Shown piece by piece: positions 17,861-27,972 of a stretch of DNA of 43,914 nucleotides. Each line of letters begins with the position of its first letter. Position 1 is the stretch's first letter. The notes beneath the pieces are model-generated. The model was given only the letters and a program-made list of their open reading frames with translations. It did no database searches and was not told where the DNA came from. Source of the DNA: Comamonadaceae bacterium (lineage in GTDB: Bacteria > Pseudomonadota > Gammaproteobacteria > Burkholderiales > Burkholderiaceae_C); the NCBI GenBank assembly GCA_947503685.1, contig CANNEW010000002.1, positions 1 to 43,914 of the forward strand. The letters are read 5' to 3'. The position numbers were made by a program, and so were the translations under genes.

Positions 17861-18472
17861 TTGCTGTTTCGTCATCAGCGGGTAGCACAGCCAGGATCAC
17901 AATGGGGAGTGACCACCCCATCCATTGATTCCTTGCATATCGACTTTGCGCCCTCGCTCTGGCTGGGGCGGGTTGGCATGTCAGCCTGTCCTGGTGCCGG
18001 TGCGGGTGGCGCCATGGCAAGCGGCCAATCGACGGGGCAACTTGCCCAGGACGTGGCGCATATGGTGAGGCAGGGTGTCAAAACTGTGGTCAGCCTTCTC
18101 GATAGCGCCGAATTGCAGCGCCTGGGCGCCACAGAGCTTTCGCTCCTTCTTGCGCAACACGGCATTGCCTGGCACCAGTTACCGGTGGTGGACTATGGCG
18201 TGCCCTCGCCAGCGGTGACCTCGCAATGGAGACGCTTGCTGCCGCAACTGACCCAGGTGCTGCAAACCAGCAACATCTTGATTCATTGCGCCCATGGCAA
18301 GGGGCGCACCGGAACGATGGCTGCCACGCTGTTCAAGTCTTGGGGCTGGAGCAGTGGGGCAGCCATGTCCTACGTTCGCCGGTACCGCCCAGGGACCATA
18401 GAGACGCATAAGCAAGAGGCCTATGTGGAGGCCTTTACTGCGGGCATGGGTACGCGCTTGGCCACCAGCTAG
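17861..18472 (+). CDS. Cys-based dual-specificity/tyrosine phosphatase
   Basis: HCAHGKGRTGT (HCX5R) signature; IDFAPSLWLGRVGMSACPGAG N-terminal region. Confidence 0.88.
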   Translation: MLFRHQRVAQPGSQWGVTTPSIDSLHIDFAPSLWLGRVGMSACPGAGAGGAMASGQSTGQLAQDVAHMVRQGVKTVVSLLDSAELQRLGATELSLLLAQHGIAWHQLPVVDYGVPSPAVTSQWRRLLPQLTQVLQTSNILIHCAHGKGRTGTMAATLFKSWGWSSGAAMSYVRRYRPGTIETHKQEAYVEAFTAGMGTRLATS

Positions 18473-18490
18473 TGGCCAGCGTGGCGGCGC

Positions 18491-19051
18491 TTAGGCGATG
18501 GCTACCTGCTCCATCAGGCTGGCGTAATGGGCGAGCGCTGGCGTCACCTGATCAGGTACTTTAGCCATATCGTCGTAGCGCCGTAGGCGCACTGCTTGCG
18601 CGTAATAAGTCAGCTCCTCGAATGCGCGTACCTGCGCATCGTCGAATCGGCCGCCCTGTAATTCCAGACTGTGTTTGGAGGCCGGCGACAAGGAATCCCA
18701 GTACAGCGCATCGGTCGCACACAAATAGCGTTTAGCGTCGACGTGCAGTTTGATGGGCTCTAGCACTGCGTCTGAAAAGCACTTGCGCAAAAAGGGCAGG
18801 GCCACAAACTGGTGCAAGTCGTCTTTGGCGGGCGCTGCGTCATGGTCGGCCACCGGTGTGCGCGCAGCGCTTAGCATGTGTCCCAGATCGTGCAGCAGTG
18901 CGGCCACAACCGTTTCGGGGGTCTCATGGGCTTGTTCTGCGAGGTGGGCGCATTGCAGTGCGTGGTGCAGTTGACTCACCGCCTCTTGGCCATACCAGGT
19001 GGTGGCGCGGCTCTCCAAGAGTTGGACAATTTCAGGTATGGAAAGGGACAT
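18491..19051 (-). CDS. Phosphonate-operon HD-domain protein (PhnZ-like, MIOX-type HD oxygenase family)
   Basis: YGQEAVSQLHHALQ, ALLHDLGHML, LHVDAKRYL motifs; adjacent to phnE. Confidence 0.85.
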   Translation of the reverse strand: MSLSIPEIVQLLESRATTWYGQEAVSQLHHALQCAHLAEQAHETPETVVAALLHDLGHMLSAARTPVADHDAAPAKDDLHQFVALPFLRKCFSDAVLEPIKLHVDAKRYLCATDALYWDSLSPASKHSLELQGGRFDDAQVRAFEELTYYAQAVRLRRYDDMAKVPDQVTPALAHYASLMEQVAIA

Positions 19052-19093
19052 GAAGTTCTCCAGTGTAAACGCGTAGCGCTGGTGGCAGGGTGT

Positions 19094-19981
19094 CTAGCGC
19101 GCGCGCACGCCGATGATGGAAAAGCGAATACGCGCGCAGCAATAATCGATCAGCGACACGGTGGCCAGGATGAGCAAAATCACAAACGCCATTTGCTGCA
19201 GTTCTAGTGTCCGGATTTGCTCTGACAAAATCAAACCAATGCCGCCCGCCCCCACGATGCCGATGATGGAGGCGCTGCGGGTGTTGGACTCAAAGGCATA
19301 CAGCACTTGGCTTAGCAAGACCGGCATCAGTTGGGGCAAGATGCCAAAGCGAACCGCCGACAAGGAGGAGCCGCCAGTGGAGAGCACGCCTTCGACTGGC
19401 TTGTCATCAGCGGCCTCTATCGCCTCAGAAAATAGCTTGCCGAAGATGCCCAGATCGGACATGAACAAGGCTAACACGCCTGCAAACGGACCCAAGCCGA
19501 CCACGTTGATCCAGATCAGCGCCCAGATCAAGATGTCCACGCCGCGCAAGGTGTCAAAGCTGCGCCTTGCAATAAACTTGACTACCTGGTTGATGGTAGT
19601 GTTGCGTGCAGCGAGAAAGCCCAGCGGAAATGCGGCGATGGCGGCCATCAGCGTTCCCAGCAAAGCGATGGCCAGCGTCTCCAGCATTGCATAAGCGTAA
19701 ATGCCAGCACGGTGCCAGCTGCCTGGGTCCGGTGGAATCATGCGTAATACCATGGAGCCTAACTCGCCTAGACCGCCAGCAATACGTGCGTAGGACATGT
19801 CCAGGGTATACACACCATAAACCAACAGACCAAGGGCCAAGCCAGCCAGCAGTAGCGCGGGAATATGCCCACGGTGGATGGCTTGGAAATGCACCGGGTA
19901 GCGCGCGCGCAATGCTGCCCGTGCTTTGGCATCGTCCTGTGTGGCAGCGGCACCTTGGATTGTTGGATGTAGGACACTCAT
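19094..19981 (-). CDS. phnE: Phosphonate ABC transporter permease
   Basis: Multi-TM with DKPVEGVLSTGGSSLSAVRFGILPQLMPVLLSQVLYAFESNTRSASIIGIVGAGGIG. Confidence 0.93.
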   Translation of the reverse strand: MSVLHPTIQGAAATQDDAKARAALRARYPVHFQAIHRGHIPALLLAGLALGLLVYGVYTLDMSYARIAGGLGELGSMVLRMIPPDPGSWHRAGIYAYAMLETLAIALLGTLMAAIAAFPLGFLAARNTTINQVVKFIARRSFDTLRGVDILIWALIWINVVGLGPFAGVLALFMSDLGIFGKLFSEAIEAADDKPVEGVLSTGGSSLSAVRFGILPQLMPVLLSQVLYAFESNTRSASIIGIVGAGGIGLILSEQIRTLELQQMAFVILLILATVSLIDYCCARIRFSIIGVRAR

Positions 19982-20835
19982 GCCTCTCGCTCCTGGCCCA
20001 ACAGGCGGTGGCGTACGCGCTCGGTCAACGCGTCAATCACCATCACCGTGCTGATGATCAAAACCAGCAAAGCGCTCACATCGGCGTAGTAAAACTTGCG
20101 TATCACTTCGAGCAAGGTCTGCCCGATGCCGCCGGCGCCGACAAAGCCCAGCACGGCGGCACCGCGCACATTGATCTCAAAACGCAACAAGGCGTAGCTG
20201 GCGAAGTTGGACGCCACTTGCGGCAGCACCGCAAAGCGCACTTTGTGCAGCCAATTACCCCCCGTGGCCAGTACGCCGTCCACCGGCTTCATGTCCACGT
20301 TCTCGACCACCTCGGCAAACAACTTGCCCAAAGCGCCCGTGGTGTGAATGGCCAGCGCCAATATGCCGGGCAGCGGCCCGAGACTGAAGGCCACGACAAA
20401 AATCAGCGCAAATACGATCTCGGGAACGGTACGCGAAAACTCCAGCAAGCGCCGTGTCGCAAACACCACCCAGGTGTTGTGCGTCATGTTTTTGCTGGCC
20501 AGAAAGCACAGCACCAGCGCGGCACAGGCACCCAGCAACGTGCCCACATAAGCCATCAGCAAGGTCTCGCCCATGAGAGCCAACCATTTTTTCCAACCCC
20601 AAAACCACTCTACCGGGTCGCTGATCACCCATTGCCCGTTTTCTAGGTGAGCGATGCGGTAGAAGTAGCTGGTAAAACTACCGATGTTGTCCAGAAACTT
20701 GGAGGCCGATATCTCAGCGATATGGCCTGCGAACAGGACGGAGACGCCAAGCACCAGCAAACCCAGCCAGATCTGGCGGCGCTTGGCCGCCACTGCGTGC
20801 GCGTAGGCTTGGGTTCTGGTGCTTGGCGAGTTCAC
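19978..20835 (-). CDS. phnE: Phosphonate ABC transporter permease (second copy)
   Basis: MKPVDGVLATGGNWLHKVRFAVLPQVASNFASYALLRFEINVRGAAVLGFVGAGGIG; ATGA overlap with the next gene. Confidence 0.93.
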   Translation of the reverse strand: MNSPSTRTQAYAHAVAAKRRQIWLGLLVLGVSVLFAGHIAEISASKFLDNIGSFTSYFYRIAHLENGQWVISDPVEWFWGWKKWLALMGETLLMAYVGTLLGACAALVLCFLASKNMTHNTWVVFATRRLLEFSRTVPEIVFALIFVVAFSLGPLPGILALAIHTTGALGKLFAEVVENVDMKPVDGVLATGGNWLHKVRFAVLPQVASNFASYALLRFEINVRGAAVLGFVGAGGIGQTLLEVIRKFYYADVSALLVLIISTVMVIDALTERVRHRLLGQEREA

Positions 20836-20841
20836 GCTCGC

Positions 20842-21741
20842 TTACTTCTTGCGCAGTGCGTCAACAAAAGTGTTGAGTGCGACTACGGGCAGGTAAGCCT
20901 CATGGGTGACGGTCTGGAAGGGCTCGTTTTTGCCGCCGGACAATTTTTCAAAAGCAGCTTTGTCTTTCTTGGGTGCATCAAAGAAGGCTTGTTCGATTTT
21001 CTTCTTCAGGTCAGCTGGGAGGCTGTCCAGGTAAGCGATAGGCGAGTTCACGATCTGGTCCGACTTGTAAATGATACGGAAGTCTTCTTTTTTGACCATG
21101 CCCTTGTCAGCCATGCGGATCAGCTCGGAGTCGTTTTCATTGTTCCACCAGTTAGCCGCCACGTCGACCGTGCCTTGGTTGAGCGCCATCACTGCGTTGA
21201 CATGGCTGCCGCTGTAAACCACTTTGCCAAAGAACTCCTCGGGCTTGATACCCATTTTGTCCATGGCGTAGCGCGGTACGTTGTTGCCGGAGGTGGAGTT
21301 GGGGTCGACCAAGGCGATGCTCTTGCCTTTGAGGTCTTCAACTTTTTGGTAAGGCGAGTTGGCCTTCACGTAGAACACCGAGTGATAGCCTTTGACGCCG
21401 CCCTTGTTCACCTCGATGGCAAAGGGCGTGGTCTTCACACCAATCATGCGGGCTCGGGCATAGGCCGCCGGGCCGTAGTAGGCAACATGGATTTGTTCAG
21501 CGCGCTGGCCTTCGATCACGGCGGCGTAGTCACCGGCAATACGCAGTTTGACCGGAATGCCGATCTCGCGCGACAGGTAAGCCACGAAGTCCGTGTAGCG
21601 CTCGGTCACCATGGCGGCGTTTTCGTCTGGGATGCTGGCAAATACCAACTCGGGGTATTTAGCTTTCCAGTCTTGGGCTTGGGCAGAGGCCACCAGGGCG
21701 CTGGAGGCGGCTAGGGCGAGGAGAACGCGGCGATTGAACAT
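20842..21741 (-). CDS. phnD: Phosphonate ABC transporter substrate-binding protein
   Basis: Signal peptide; VAYYGPAAYARARMIGVKTTPFAIEVNKGGVKGYHSVFYVKANSPYQKVEDLKGKSIALVDPNSTSG. Confidence 0.95.
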   Translation of the reverse strand: MFNRRVLLALAASSALVASAQAQDWKAKYPELVFASIPDENAAMVTERYTDFVAYLSREIGIPVKLRIAGDYAAVIEGQRAEQIHVAYYGPAAYARARMIGVKTTPFAIEVNKGGVKGYHSVFYVKANSPYQKVEDLKGKSIALVDPNSTSGNNVPRYAMDKMGIKPEEFFGKVVYSGSHVNAVMALNQGTVDVAANWWNNENDSELIRMADKGMVKKEDFRIIYKSDQIVNSPIAYLDSLPADLKKKIEQAFFDAPKKDKAAFEKLSGGKNEPFQTVTHEAYLPVVALNTFVDALRKK

Positions 21742-21791
21742 GAAAATTCCTTAAAAATAAATGAAGGGGAGGGGGAATACGAAATAAAGCG

Positions 21792-22613
21792 TCAGGCGTG
21801 TCGCGCGAAGGGCAGCACCACGCCAGGCGCGCCGCTTTGCGCCACCGCGCCGGTGTGTACCTCGGCGGCCTCGATGCCATAAAGGGCGTGCACCAAATCC
21901 TCGGTCAGCGCATGGGGCGCGCCATCAAAGACCACGCGTCCAGCCGACATGCCAACCAAGCGGTCACAGTAGTTGCGCGCCACGTCCAGTGAGTGAAGAT
22001 TGCACAGGACGGTAATGCCCAGGTCTTTATTGATGCCGCGCAGCGCGTCCATCACTAACTGGGTGTTGCGTGGGTCCAGTGAGGCAATCGGTTCGTCGGC
22101 CAAAATGATTTTGGGTTCTTGGACCAGTGCGCGGCAAATGGCCACGCGCTGCTGCTGGCCGCCAGAGAGTTGGTCGCAGCGTTGAGCGGCAAAGTCGGCC
22201 ATGCCAAAGCGATCTAGAGCTTCTAGGGCGGCGAGTTTGTCGGCATCGCTCCACAAGGTCAGCAGCGCGCGCCAAGTTGGCACACTGGTCAGTCGCCCCA
22301 TCAGCACATTGGTGAGTACATCCAAACGGCCAATCAGGTTAAATTGCTGAAACACCATGGCGCAGTTACGCCGCCATTCGCGCAAAGCCGGGCCTTGCAA
22401 ATCAGTGACCACTGTCCCATCGTAGCTAACGCTGCCCGAGGAGGGTTCGTTCAGGCGGTTGATCATTCTTAGCAGCGTGGACTTGCCCGCACCGGAGCGG
22501 CCGATCACCCCAACAAAGCTGCCCGCATCGACGCTCAGTGTGACGCTATCGACGGCAGTGGTACTGCCAAAGCGTTTGCTAAGTTGGTGTAGAGAAAGTT
22601 GCGCCTGCGTCAT
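21792..22613 (-). CDS. phnC: Phosphonate ABC transporter ATP-binding protein
   Basis: Walker [21 protein letters not shown] signature, Walker [12 protein letters not shown]. Confidence 0.94.
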   Translation of the reverse strand: MTQAQLSLHQLSKRFGSTTAVDSVTLSVDAGSFVGVIGRSGAGKSTLLRMINRLNEPSSGSVSYDGTVVTDLQGPALREWRRNCAMVFQQFNLIGRLDVLTNVLMGRLTSVPTWRALLTLWSDADKLAALEALDRFGMADFAAQRCDQLSGGQQQRVAICRALVQEPKIILADEPIASLDPRNTQLVMDALRGINKDLGITVLCNLHSLDVARNYCDRLVGMSAGRVVFDGAPHALTEDLVHALYGIEAAEVHTGAVAQSGAPGVVLPFARHA

Positions 22614-22674
22614 ACGGGCGCAGCATAGTTTTTGGATGTGTCAGAAAAATTACGAAATTCGCGATAAGCCGTAT

Positions 22675-23844
22675 TTAGACCACCCGCACTCCGCCGCGCC
22701 AGACCGCCCGTACCACGGGTTGTTGCCGGCCATCGCCCAGTGGCGTCATGCGCACTTGCACCAGATCGGCGCGCAGGCCTATGGCAATAGAGCCGCGGTC
22801 GTGCAAACCTATGGACTGCGCTGGGTTGCGGCTCACCATCGCCACCGCCGCAGGCAAGCTCAGGCCCGCCGTCTCGGTCAGGCGCACCGTGGCCGAAAGC
22901 AGGCTGCCGGGCACATAGTCAGAGGAGACTATGTCCACCAGGCCCAAGCGCGCAAGTTCAATGGCGGACACATTGCCCGAGTGCGAACCGCCGCGCACCA
23001 CATTAGGCCCGCCCATGATGGTGGCCATAGCGCGCTCGCGCGCCGCTTGCGCAGCGGCAACAGTGGTCGGAAATTCGCACACCGTAGCGCCCTCGGCAAA
23101 TGCTTGTTCCACATGCGCTACGGTGGTGTCGTCGTGGCTGGCCAGGGCAACGCCGTGTTGTTTGCAATAGTCGGTAAAGTAGCTGCGGTGGGGCTGTGCA
23201 TAGCGGGCCTGGTGTTCTTTGGACAGGGCGACGCGCTCTTCAAACTTGGCCTGACTCCAGCCTTTTTTGCCGGTGAAGTAAATCCACGCGTGCTCAATAT
23301 TTTCCCACTGCCTTTGACCCGGGGTGTGGTCCATCAAAGAAATCATGCGCACCATCGGGTTGCCGATGAAGGGCGCAAACAAGTCCAAGGTGTTGGGCGC
23401 TGGAAGTTCGCAGCGCACATGCAGCAAATGCTCAGCGCGCAGCACACCGCGCCCAGAAAATTCTGCCAGACATTCCAGCACCGAAGTCCATTCACTGCCG
23501 CGTACGCTATCGGGGTCGGACTCGCCTACACCCAGGGCATCGAGCACGGTGGTGATGCCCGCAGCCGCAATCTCGGCGTCGTGCGCCAGCAGGGCTGGCG
23601 CGTCGTCCCAACGCACTTTGGGGCGCGGCATCAGGTGGCGTTCAAAATTGTCGGTATGCACCTCCACCATCCCTGGCAAAAGGTAATCGCCCTCCAAGTC
23701 AATGGCGCCGGGCAGGGCGCTATGGCCTAAGTCCACCGAGGCGATGGTGCCGCTTTGGCACAGCAGGCTGCCATGCACGACTTCGTCCGCCAGTACCAGG
23801 CGGGCGTTGCTAAAAAGAGTGGGGTGTGTACTTGGGCTGTTCAT
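22675..23844 (-). CDS. phnM: Alpha-D-ribose 1-methylphosphonate 5-triphosphate diphosphatase
   Basis: PGMVEVHTDNFERHLMPRPKVRWDD; SHDDTT; start at MNSPSTHP, overlapping phnL stop. Confidence 0.94.
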   Translation of the reverse strand: MNSPSTHPTLFSNARLVLADEVVHGSLLCQSGTIASVDLGHSALPGAIDLEGDYLLPGMVEVHTDNFERHLMPRPKVRWDDAPALLAHDAEIAAAGITTVLDALGVGESDPDSVRGSEWTSVLECLAEFSGRGVLRAEHLLHVRCELPAPNTLDLFAPFIGNPMVRMISLMDHTPGQRQWENIEHAWIYFTGKKGWSQAKFEERVALSKEHQARYAQPHRSYFTDYCKQHGVALASHDDTTVAHVEQAFAEGATVCEFPTTVAAAQAARERAMATIMGGPNVVRGGSHSGNVSAIELARLGLVDIVSSDYVPGSLLSATVRLTETAGLSLPAAVAMVSRNPAQSIGLHDRGSIAIGLRADLVQVRMTPLGDGRQQPVVRAVWRGGVRVV

Positions 23845-24569
23845 GGTGCGCTGGAAATAGGTTGCATGGTCACGGTGCGGCTGGCCACGGCTTGGGCCAC
23901 CAGACTGTCGTGAAATATTCCGAGAATCCCCACCCCTTGGGCGCGTGCCTCGCAGATCAGGTCGATCACGGTTTGGGTGTTCTCGGGGTCGAGCGAGGCG
24001 GTGGGTTCGTCTAGCAGCAGTAGCGGGCGAGGTTTGATAAAGCTGCGCGCGATGTTGATGCGCTGCTGCTCGCCACCCGAAAAAGTGGCCGGTGGGAGCT
24101 GCCATAGCGAAGGCGCAATGCGAAGGCGCGTAAGCCACTGCGCCGCCACTTCGCGCGCCTGCTCGGCGCTGTAGAGGCTCGCGCCACCTTCGAGCAAGGG
24201 TTCTGCCACGATATCAATCGCCGCGACACGCGGAATCACCCGCAAGAACTGGCTCACATAGCCCATGGCCTGGCTGCGCAGGTGCAGCACGGTGCGGGCG
24301 TTGGCCTGGGTGATGTCAATCGCAGGGCCTTGGGTATCGCGCACCAAAATACTCCCGGTACTTGCGCGGTAATTGCCAAAAGCGAGTTTGAGCACTGTGC
24401 TCTTACCCATGCCAGAGGGGCCACTGAGGCGCACGCATTCCCCCGGCATCAGCTGCAGGTCAAAGTCCTTGAGCACCGCCAGCACGGTGTTGCTTTGCAG
24501 GTGCAATACAAACTGCTTGCTGACTGCCTGCATGTGCAGCAGCGGCGTGGGAGAGGTGCTTGCGTTCAT
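23841..24569 (-). CDS. phnL: C-P lyase subunit PhnL (ABC-type)
   Basis: Walker A GPSGMGKST, FSGGEQQRINIARSFI, LLLLDEPTASLDPEN; position in phn operon. Confidence 0.94.
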   Translation of the reverse strand: MNASTSPTPLLHMQAVSKQFVLHLQSNTVLAVLKDFDLQLMPGECVRLSGPSGMGKSTVLKLAFGNYRASTGSILVRDTQGPAIDITQANARTVLHLRSQAMGYVSQFLRVIPRVAAIDIVAEPLLEGGASLYSAEQAREVAAQWLTRLRIAPSLWQLPPATFSGGEQQRINIARSFIKPRPLLLLDEPTASLDPENTQTVIDLICEARAQGVGILGIFHDSLVAQAVASRTVTMQPISSAP

Positions 24570-25354
24570 GGTTGCAGTACGGATGACACCAAGAGCTGGG
24601 TGTAGGGGTGCTGCGGGTCGTCCAGCACCTGGTCGGTCAGGCCGGTTTCTACTGCCATGCCGCCTTGCATGACCAGCATGCGCTGCGCCAGCAGACGCGC
24701 TACTGCCAGGTCATGGGTGACGATGATGGCCGCCAGCCCCATTTGGCGTGTGAGCATACGCAGCATGTCTAATAAGCGCGCTTGCACCGACACGTCCAGA
24801 CCAGAGGTCGGTTCATCCATAAAAACCAGGCGCGGCTGGGTGATCAAATTGCGCGCAATTTGCAGGCGCTGGCGCATGCCACCGGAAAAGGTATCTGGCC
24901 GGTCGTCAATGCGACTGGGGCTAATTTCAACCCGTTCCAGCCAGTCGGTAGCCTGGGCCCGCAATTGGCCATAGTGGCGCTGCCCCAGTGCCATCAGGCG
25001 CTCGGCTACGTTGGCGCCGGCCGAGACGTTCATGCGCAGGCCGTCAGCCGCGTTTTGGTGCACAAAACCCCAGTCGGTGCGGGTTAGCATGCGCCGCTGG
25101 GCTTCCGTCATGGCGTAAATATCTTGCAGATCGCTGTCTTTGAGCGCAAATGCAACCTGGCCCGAAAGCGGTGTGTGGCGCGCGGCCACGGCATTGAGCA
25201 AGGTGCTTTTGCCCGAGCCTGACTCCCCCACGATGGCCAGCACTTCGCCCGGCCAAAGGTCAAAGGAAATGTCGCGCACGACGGTGCGTGCACCGTAAGC
25301 GCAACTCAGATGCCGCACTTGCATCAAGGGTGACAGTGCGTCTAGGTGCTTCAT
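24566..25354 (-). CDS. phnK: C-P lyase subunit PhnK (ABC-type)
   Basis: Walker A GESGSGKST, FSGGMRQRLQIARNLI, VFMDEPTSGLDVSVQARLLD. Confidence 0.94.
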   Translation of the reverse strand: MKHLDALSPLMQVRHLSCAYGARTVVRDISFDLWPGEVLAIVGESGSGKSTLLNAVAARHTPLSGQVAFALKDSDLQDIYAMTEAQRRMLTRTDWGFVHQNAADGLRMNVSAGANVAERLMALGQRHYGQLRAQATDWLERVEISPSRIDDRPDTFSGGMRQRLQIARNLITQPRLVFMDEPTSGLDVSVQARLLDMLRMLTRQMGLAAIIVTHDLAVARLLAQRMLVMQGGMAVETGLTDQVLDDPQHPYTQLLVSSVLQP

Positions 25355-26271
25355 GCGCTTGCCACCCCATTGCCCGAATCGCTGGGCGCTGCCAAGGAGG
25401 CCGCCTGCCGTTTGCCGCAGTAGTCGCTGTCCGAACAGGCAAACATCCGTCCCCCTTGGTCGTCCATCAGCACTTCGTCCAGGAAGCTTTCACGCGATCC
25501 GCACAGTTCGCAGGCCTGGCCCCAACGCTGTACCTCAAACGGGTGGTCTTCAAAGCCAAGACTTTCTACCGGCGTGTAGGGCGGCACCGCGTAAATGCGT
25601 TTTTCCCGACCGGCGCCAAATAGCTGCAAGGCGGGGTTGAGATGCATCTTGGGGTTGTCAAACTTGGGGATCGGCGAGGGCGACATGATGTAGCGGCCAT
25701 TGACCAAGACCGGGTAGTCATAGGTGGTGGCAATATGGCCATAGTGCGCCAGGTCTTCAAACAGGTTCACATGCATCAAGCCGTACTCTTGCAAGGCGTG
25801 CAGCTTGCGGGTTTCGAACTCGCGCGGCTCCAGGTGTTGCATAGGCTCTGGCACTGGCACCTGGTAGACCAATATTTGGCCTTCGCGCAAGGGAGTCTCC
25901 GGAATGCGGTGGCGGGTCTGGATAATGCTGGCGGCCAGGGTGTCTGTGCTCACTTGCACGCCGGTGGTGCGCTGAAAAAACCGCCGGATGTTGACCGCAT
26001 TGACCGTATCGTCCGAGCCCTGGTCTATCACTTTGAGCACATCCTGGGGCCCGATCACCGAGGCCGTCACCTGGATACCACCGGTGCCCCAACCGTAGGG
26101 CAATGGCATTTCGCGCGAGCCAAAGGGCACTTGGTAGCCCGGAATAGCCACCGCTTTGAGAATGGCGCGGCGGATCATGCGCTTGGTGCGCTCGTCCAGG
26201 TAGGCAAAATTGATGTGCGGGTCGCGCATCACGCCCACGGGCTGGGCCTGGACTTCAGTCGGCTGCATCGC
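25351..26271 (-). CDS. phnJ: Alpha-D-ribose 1-methylphosphonate 5-phosphate C-P lyase
   Basis: NFAYLDERTKRMIRRAILKAVAIPGYQVPFGSREMPLPYGWGTGG; CELCGSR...FACSDSDYC Fe-S cysteines. Confidence 0.96.
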   Translation of the reverse strand, partial: AMQPTEVQAQPVGVMRDPHINFAYLDERTKRMIRRAILKAVAIPGYQVPFGSREMPLPYGWGTGGIQVTASVIGPQDVLKVIDQGSDDTVNAVNIRRFFQRTTGVQVSTDTLAASIIQTRHRIPETPLREGQILVYQVPVPEPMQHLEPREFETRKLHALQEYGLMHVNLFEDLAHYGHIATTYDYPVLVNGRYIMSPSPIPKFDNPKMHLNPALQLFGAGREKRIYAVPPYTPVESLGFEDHPFEVQRWGQACELCGSRESFLDEVLMDDQGGRMFACSDSDYCGKRQAASLAAPSDSGNGVASA

Positions 26272-27349
26272 TAGGTTCCTGGTTGGCAAAGGCCTGGCGC
26301 ATCTTGCGCACCAGATCGAGCTCGGACTGGAAGTCCACGTAGTGCGGCAGCTTTAAGTGCTGTACAAAGCCCGAGCTCTCCAGGCTGTCACTGTGCGACA
26401 AGACAAACTCTTGCATCTGCGCCGGCGATGTCACCGCCTCGCCCAAATCTTCTGCCCGTAATGCGCGGTCTACCAAGCTCATGGCCATGGCCTTGCGTTC
26501 GCTGTGGCCAAAGGCCAGGCCGTAGCCGCGCGTGAACTGTGGCGGCTGCGTTTGGCTGCCTTGAAACTGGTTGATCATCTGGCACTCGGTCAGTGGCAGG
26601 TCGCCGATGGAAATGCTAAAGCCCAGTTCCTCGGGGGTAATGCACAGCTCTACCGTGCCAAAGCGGATCTCGCCCACAAAGGGGTGGGTTTCTGAGTAGC
26701 CGCGCTGGGTGGAGTAGGCCATCGCCAGCAAAAAGCCTTCGTCGGCGCGCGCCAAATTTTGCAAGCGTGCCGAGCGGTCTGCCGGAAAGCGCAATGGCTG
26801 GCGCGTCAGGTCAAACGGATCGGGGTCGCCGGCCGGTGGTTCCTGGGTTTCCAGCAGACTTTCGTGGTGCAGCAAGTCCACCACGCGTGGCATAGCTTCG
26901 GTGCTGGGGGTTTCGAGCCGCGCCGAGGCCAGGGTGTTGCCGCTTGCCAATAGGCTGAAATCGAGCAGGCGCTGGGTGTAATCGTAGGTCGGGCCAAGCA
27001 CCTGGCCGCCAGGCAGGTCTTTGAAAGCAGCGGATATGCGCCGCGCAATCTGCATTTTTCCGGTATCTACGGGCTCGGTGTAACCCAGGCGCGGCAAGGT
27101 GGCGCGGTAGGCGCGCAGCAAAAATATGGCTTCGACCAAATCACCCGCGCTTTGCTTGATGGCCAGCGCAGCCAGTTGCGGGTCGTAGACCGAGCCCTCG
27201 GTCATCACCCGATCCACACCCAGTCTCAATTGCTGGCAAATTTGCGCAACGCTCAGTTCCGCAACGGCTGGGTCGCCCCGGCGTTCCTGGGCCAGCAAGT
27301 CATAGCTGGCCAAAATAGCAGATTCGCCCCCTTTGACTGCAACATACAT
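26255..27349 (-). CDS. phnI: C-P lyase subunit PhnI
   Basis: MYVAVKGGESAILASYDLLAQERRGDP start; YSTQRGYSETHPFVGEIRFG. Confidence 0.95.
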   Translation of the reverse strand: MYVAVKGGESAILASYDLLAQERRGDPAVAELSVAQICQQLRLGVDRVMTEGSVYDPQLAALAIKQSAGDLVEAIFLLRAYRATLPRLGYTEPVDTGKMQIARRISAAFKDLPGGQVLGPTYDYTQRLLDFSLLASGNTLASARLETPSTEAMPRVVDLLHHESLLETQEPPAGDPDPFDLTRQPLRFPADRSARLQNLARADEGFLLAMAYSTQRGYSETHPFVGEIRFGTVELCITPEELGFSISIGDLPLTECQMINQFQGSQTQPPQFTRGYGLAFGHSERKAMAMSLVDRALRAEDLGEAVTSPAQMQEFVLSHSDSLESSGFVQHLKLPHYVDFQSELDLVRKMRQAFANQEPSDAAD

Positions 27350-27354
27350 GGCGT

Positions 27355-27972
27355 TTATGTCTCCAATAAGGTGGTGCGTGGCAGGCCCACCAAGGACAGG
27401 CCATGGGTGAACAAGAAGTCCACGCCGCAAGGAAAGTGCGCTTGCTCGGCCTGCCGCTGGGAACAAAAATCCTGGGCGAGACCGCCTATGTGCAATTGCG
27501 TCCTGCCCGCAATGCCCGGCCCGCGCAGGCTCCAGCCAGAACCTTGGGTTTGCAAACTGTCTACTTGTACGACACAGGTGGCGGACAGGTCGGGGTATTC
27601 GGCGCTGCCTTGGGCGAAGCTGGCTAAGGGCGGTAATTCGGCGGCTTGTGCCACCCACGCAAAGTCGGCCTGCGCCGGGTCTTGCACAATCGAGCAGCCA
27701 GTGTGAAAGCGCAGCCAGGCCGCGGCGTCACTGTGGGTAAAACCGTCGGAGAGCCAGAGTTTGCAGTCTTGGTCGAGCAGGGCCAACAGCAAGGCCGCTG
27801 CCGCTGGGTGCGCACCGCAGGGCGCTTGCATCCCCTTTAGCGGCCCCGACGCATCCATCACCGCAATGCGCCCAGGCAAGGAGAGCGCGTCCAGCGCATG
27901 GCGAAACACGCTTTGGCTGCACAGCGCGGGATCGGCAAAGCCGCGTCCTAGGTCATTGAGTTGCGCTTGCAT
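27355..27972 (-). CDS. phnH: C-P lyase subunit PhnH
   Basis: FRHALDALSLPGRI; FLFTHGLSLVGLPRTT C-terminal region. Confidence 0.93.
   Translation of the reverse strand: MQAQLNDLGRGFADPALCSQSVFRHALDALSLPGRIAVMDASGPLKGMQAPCGAHPAAAALLLALLDQDCKLWLSDGFTHSDAAAWLRFHTGCSIVQDPAQADFAWVAQAAELPPLASFAQGSAEYPDLSATCVVQVDSLQTQGSGWSLRGPGIAGRTQLHIGGLAQDFCSQRQAEQAHFPCGVDFLFTHGLSLVGLPRTTLLET

Noticed and set aside
19606-21714. Two long plus-strand ORFs (346 and 355 aa) opposite phnE/phnE/phnD
   Set aside because: Shadow ORFs of the phn genes with low-complexity composition.
22459-23730. 423-aa plus-strand ORF opposite phnC/phnM
   Set aside because: Overlaps two clear phn genes on the opposite strand; no domain.
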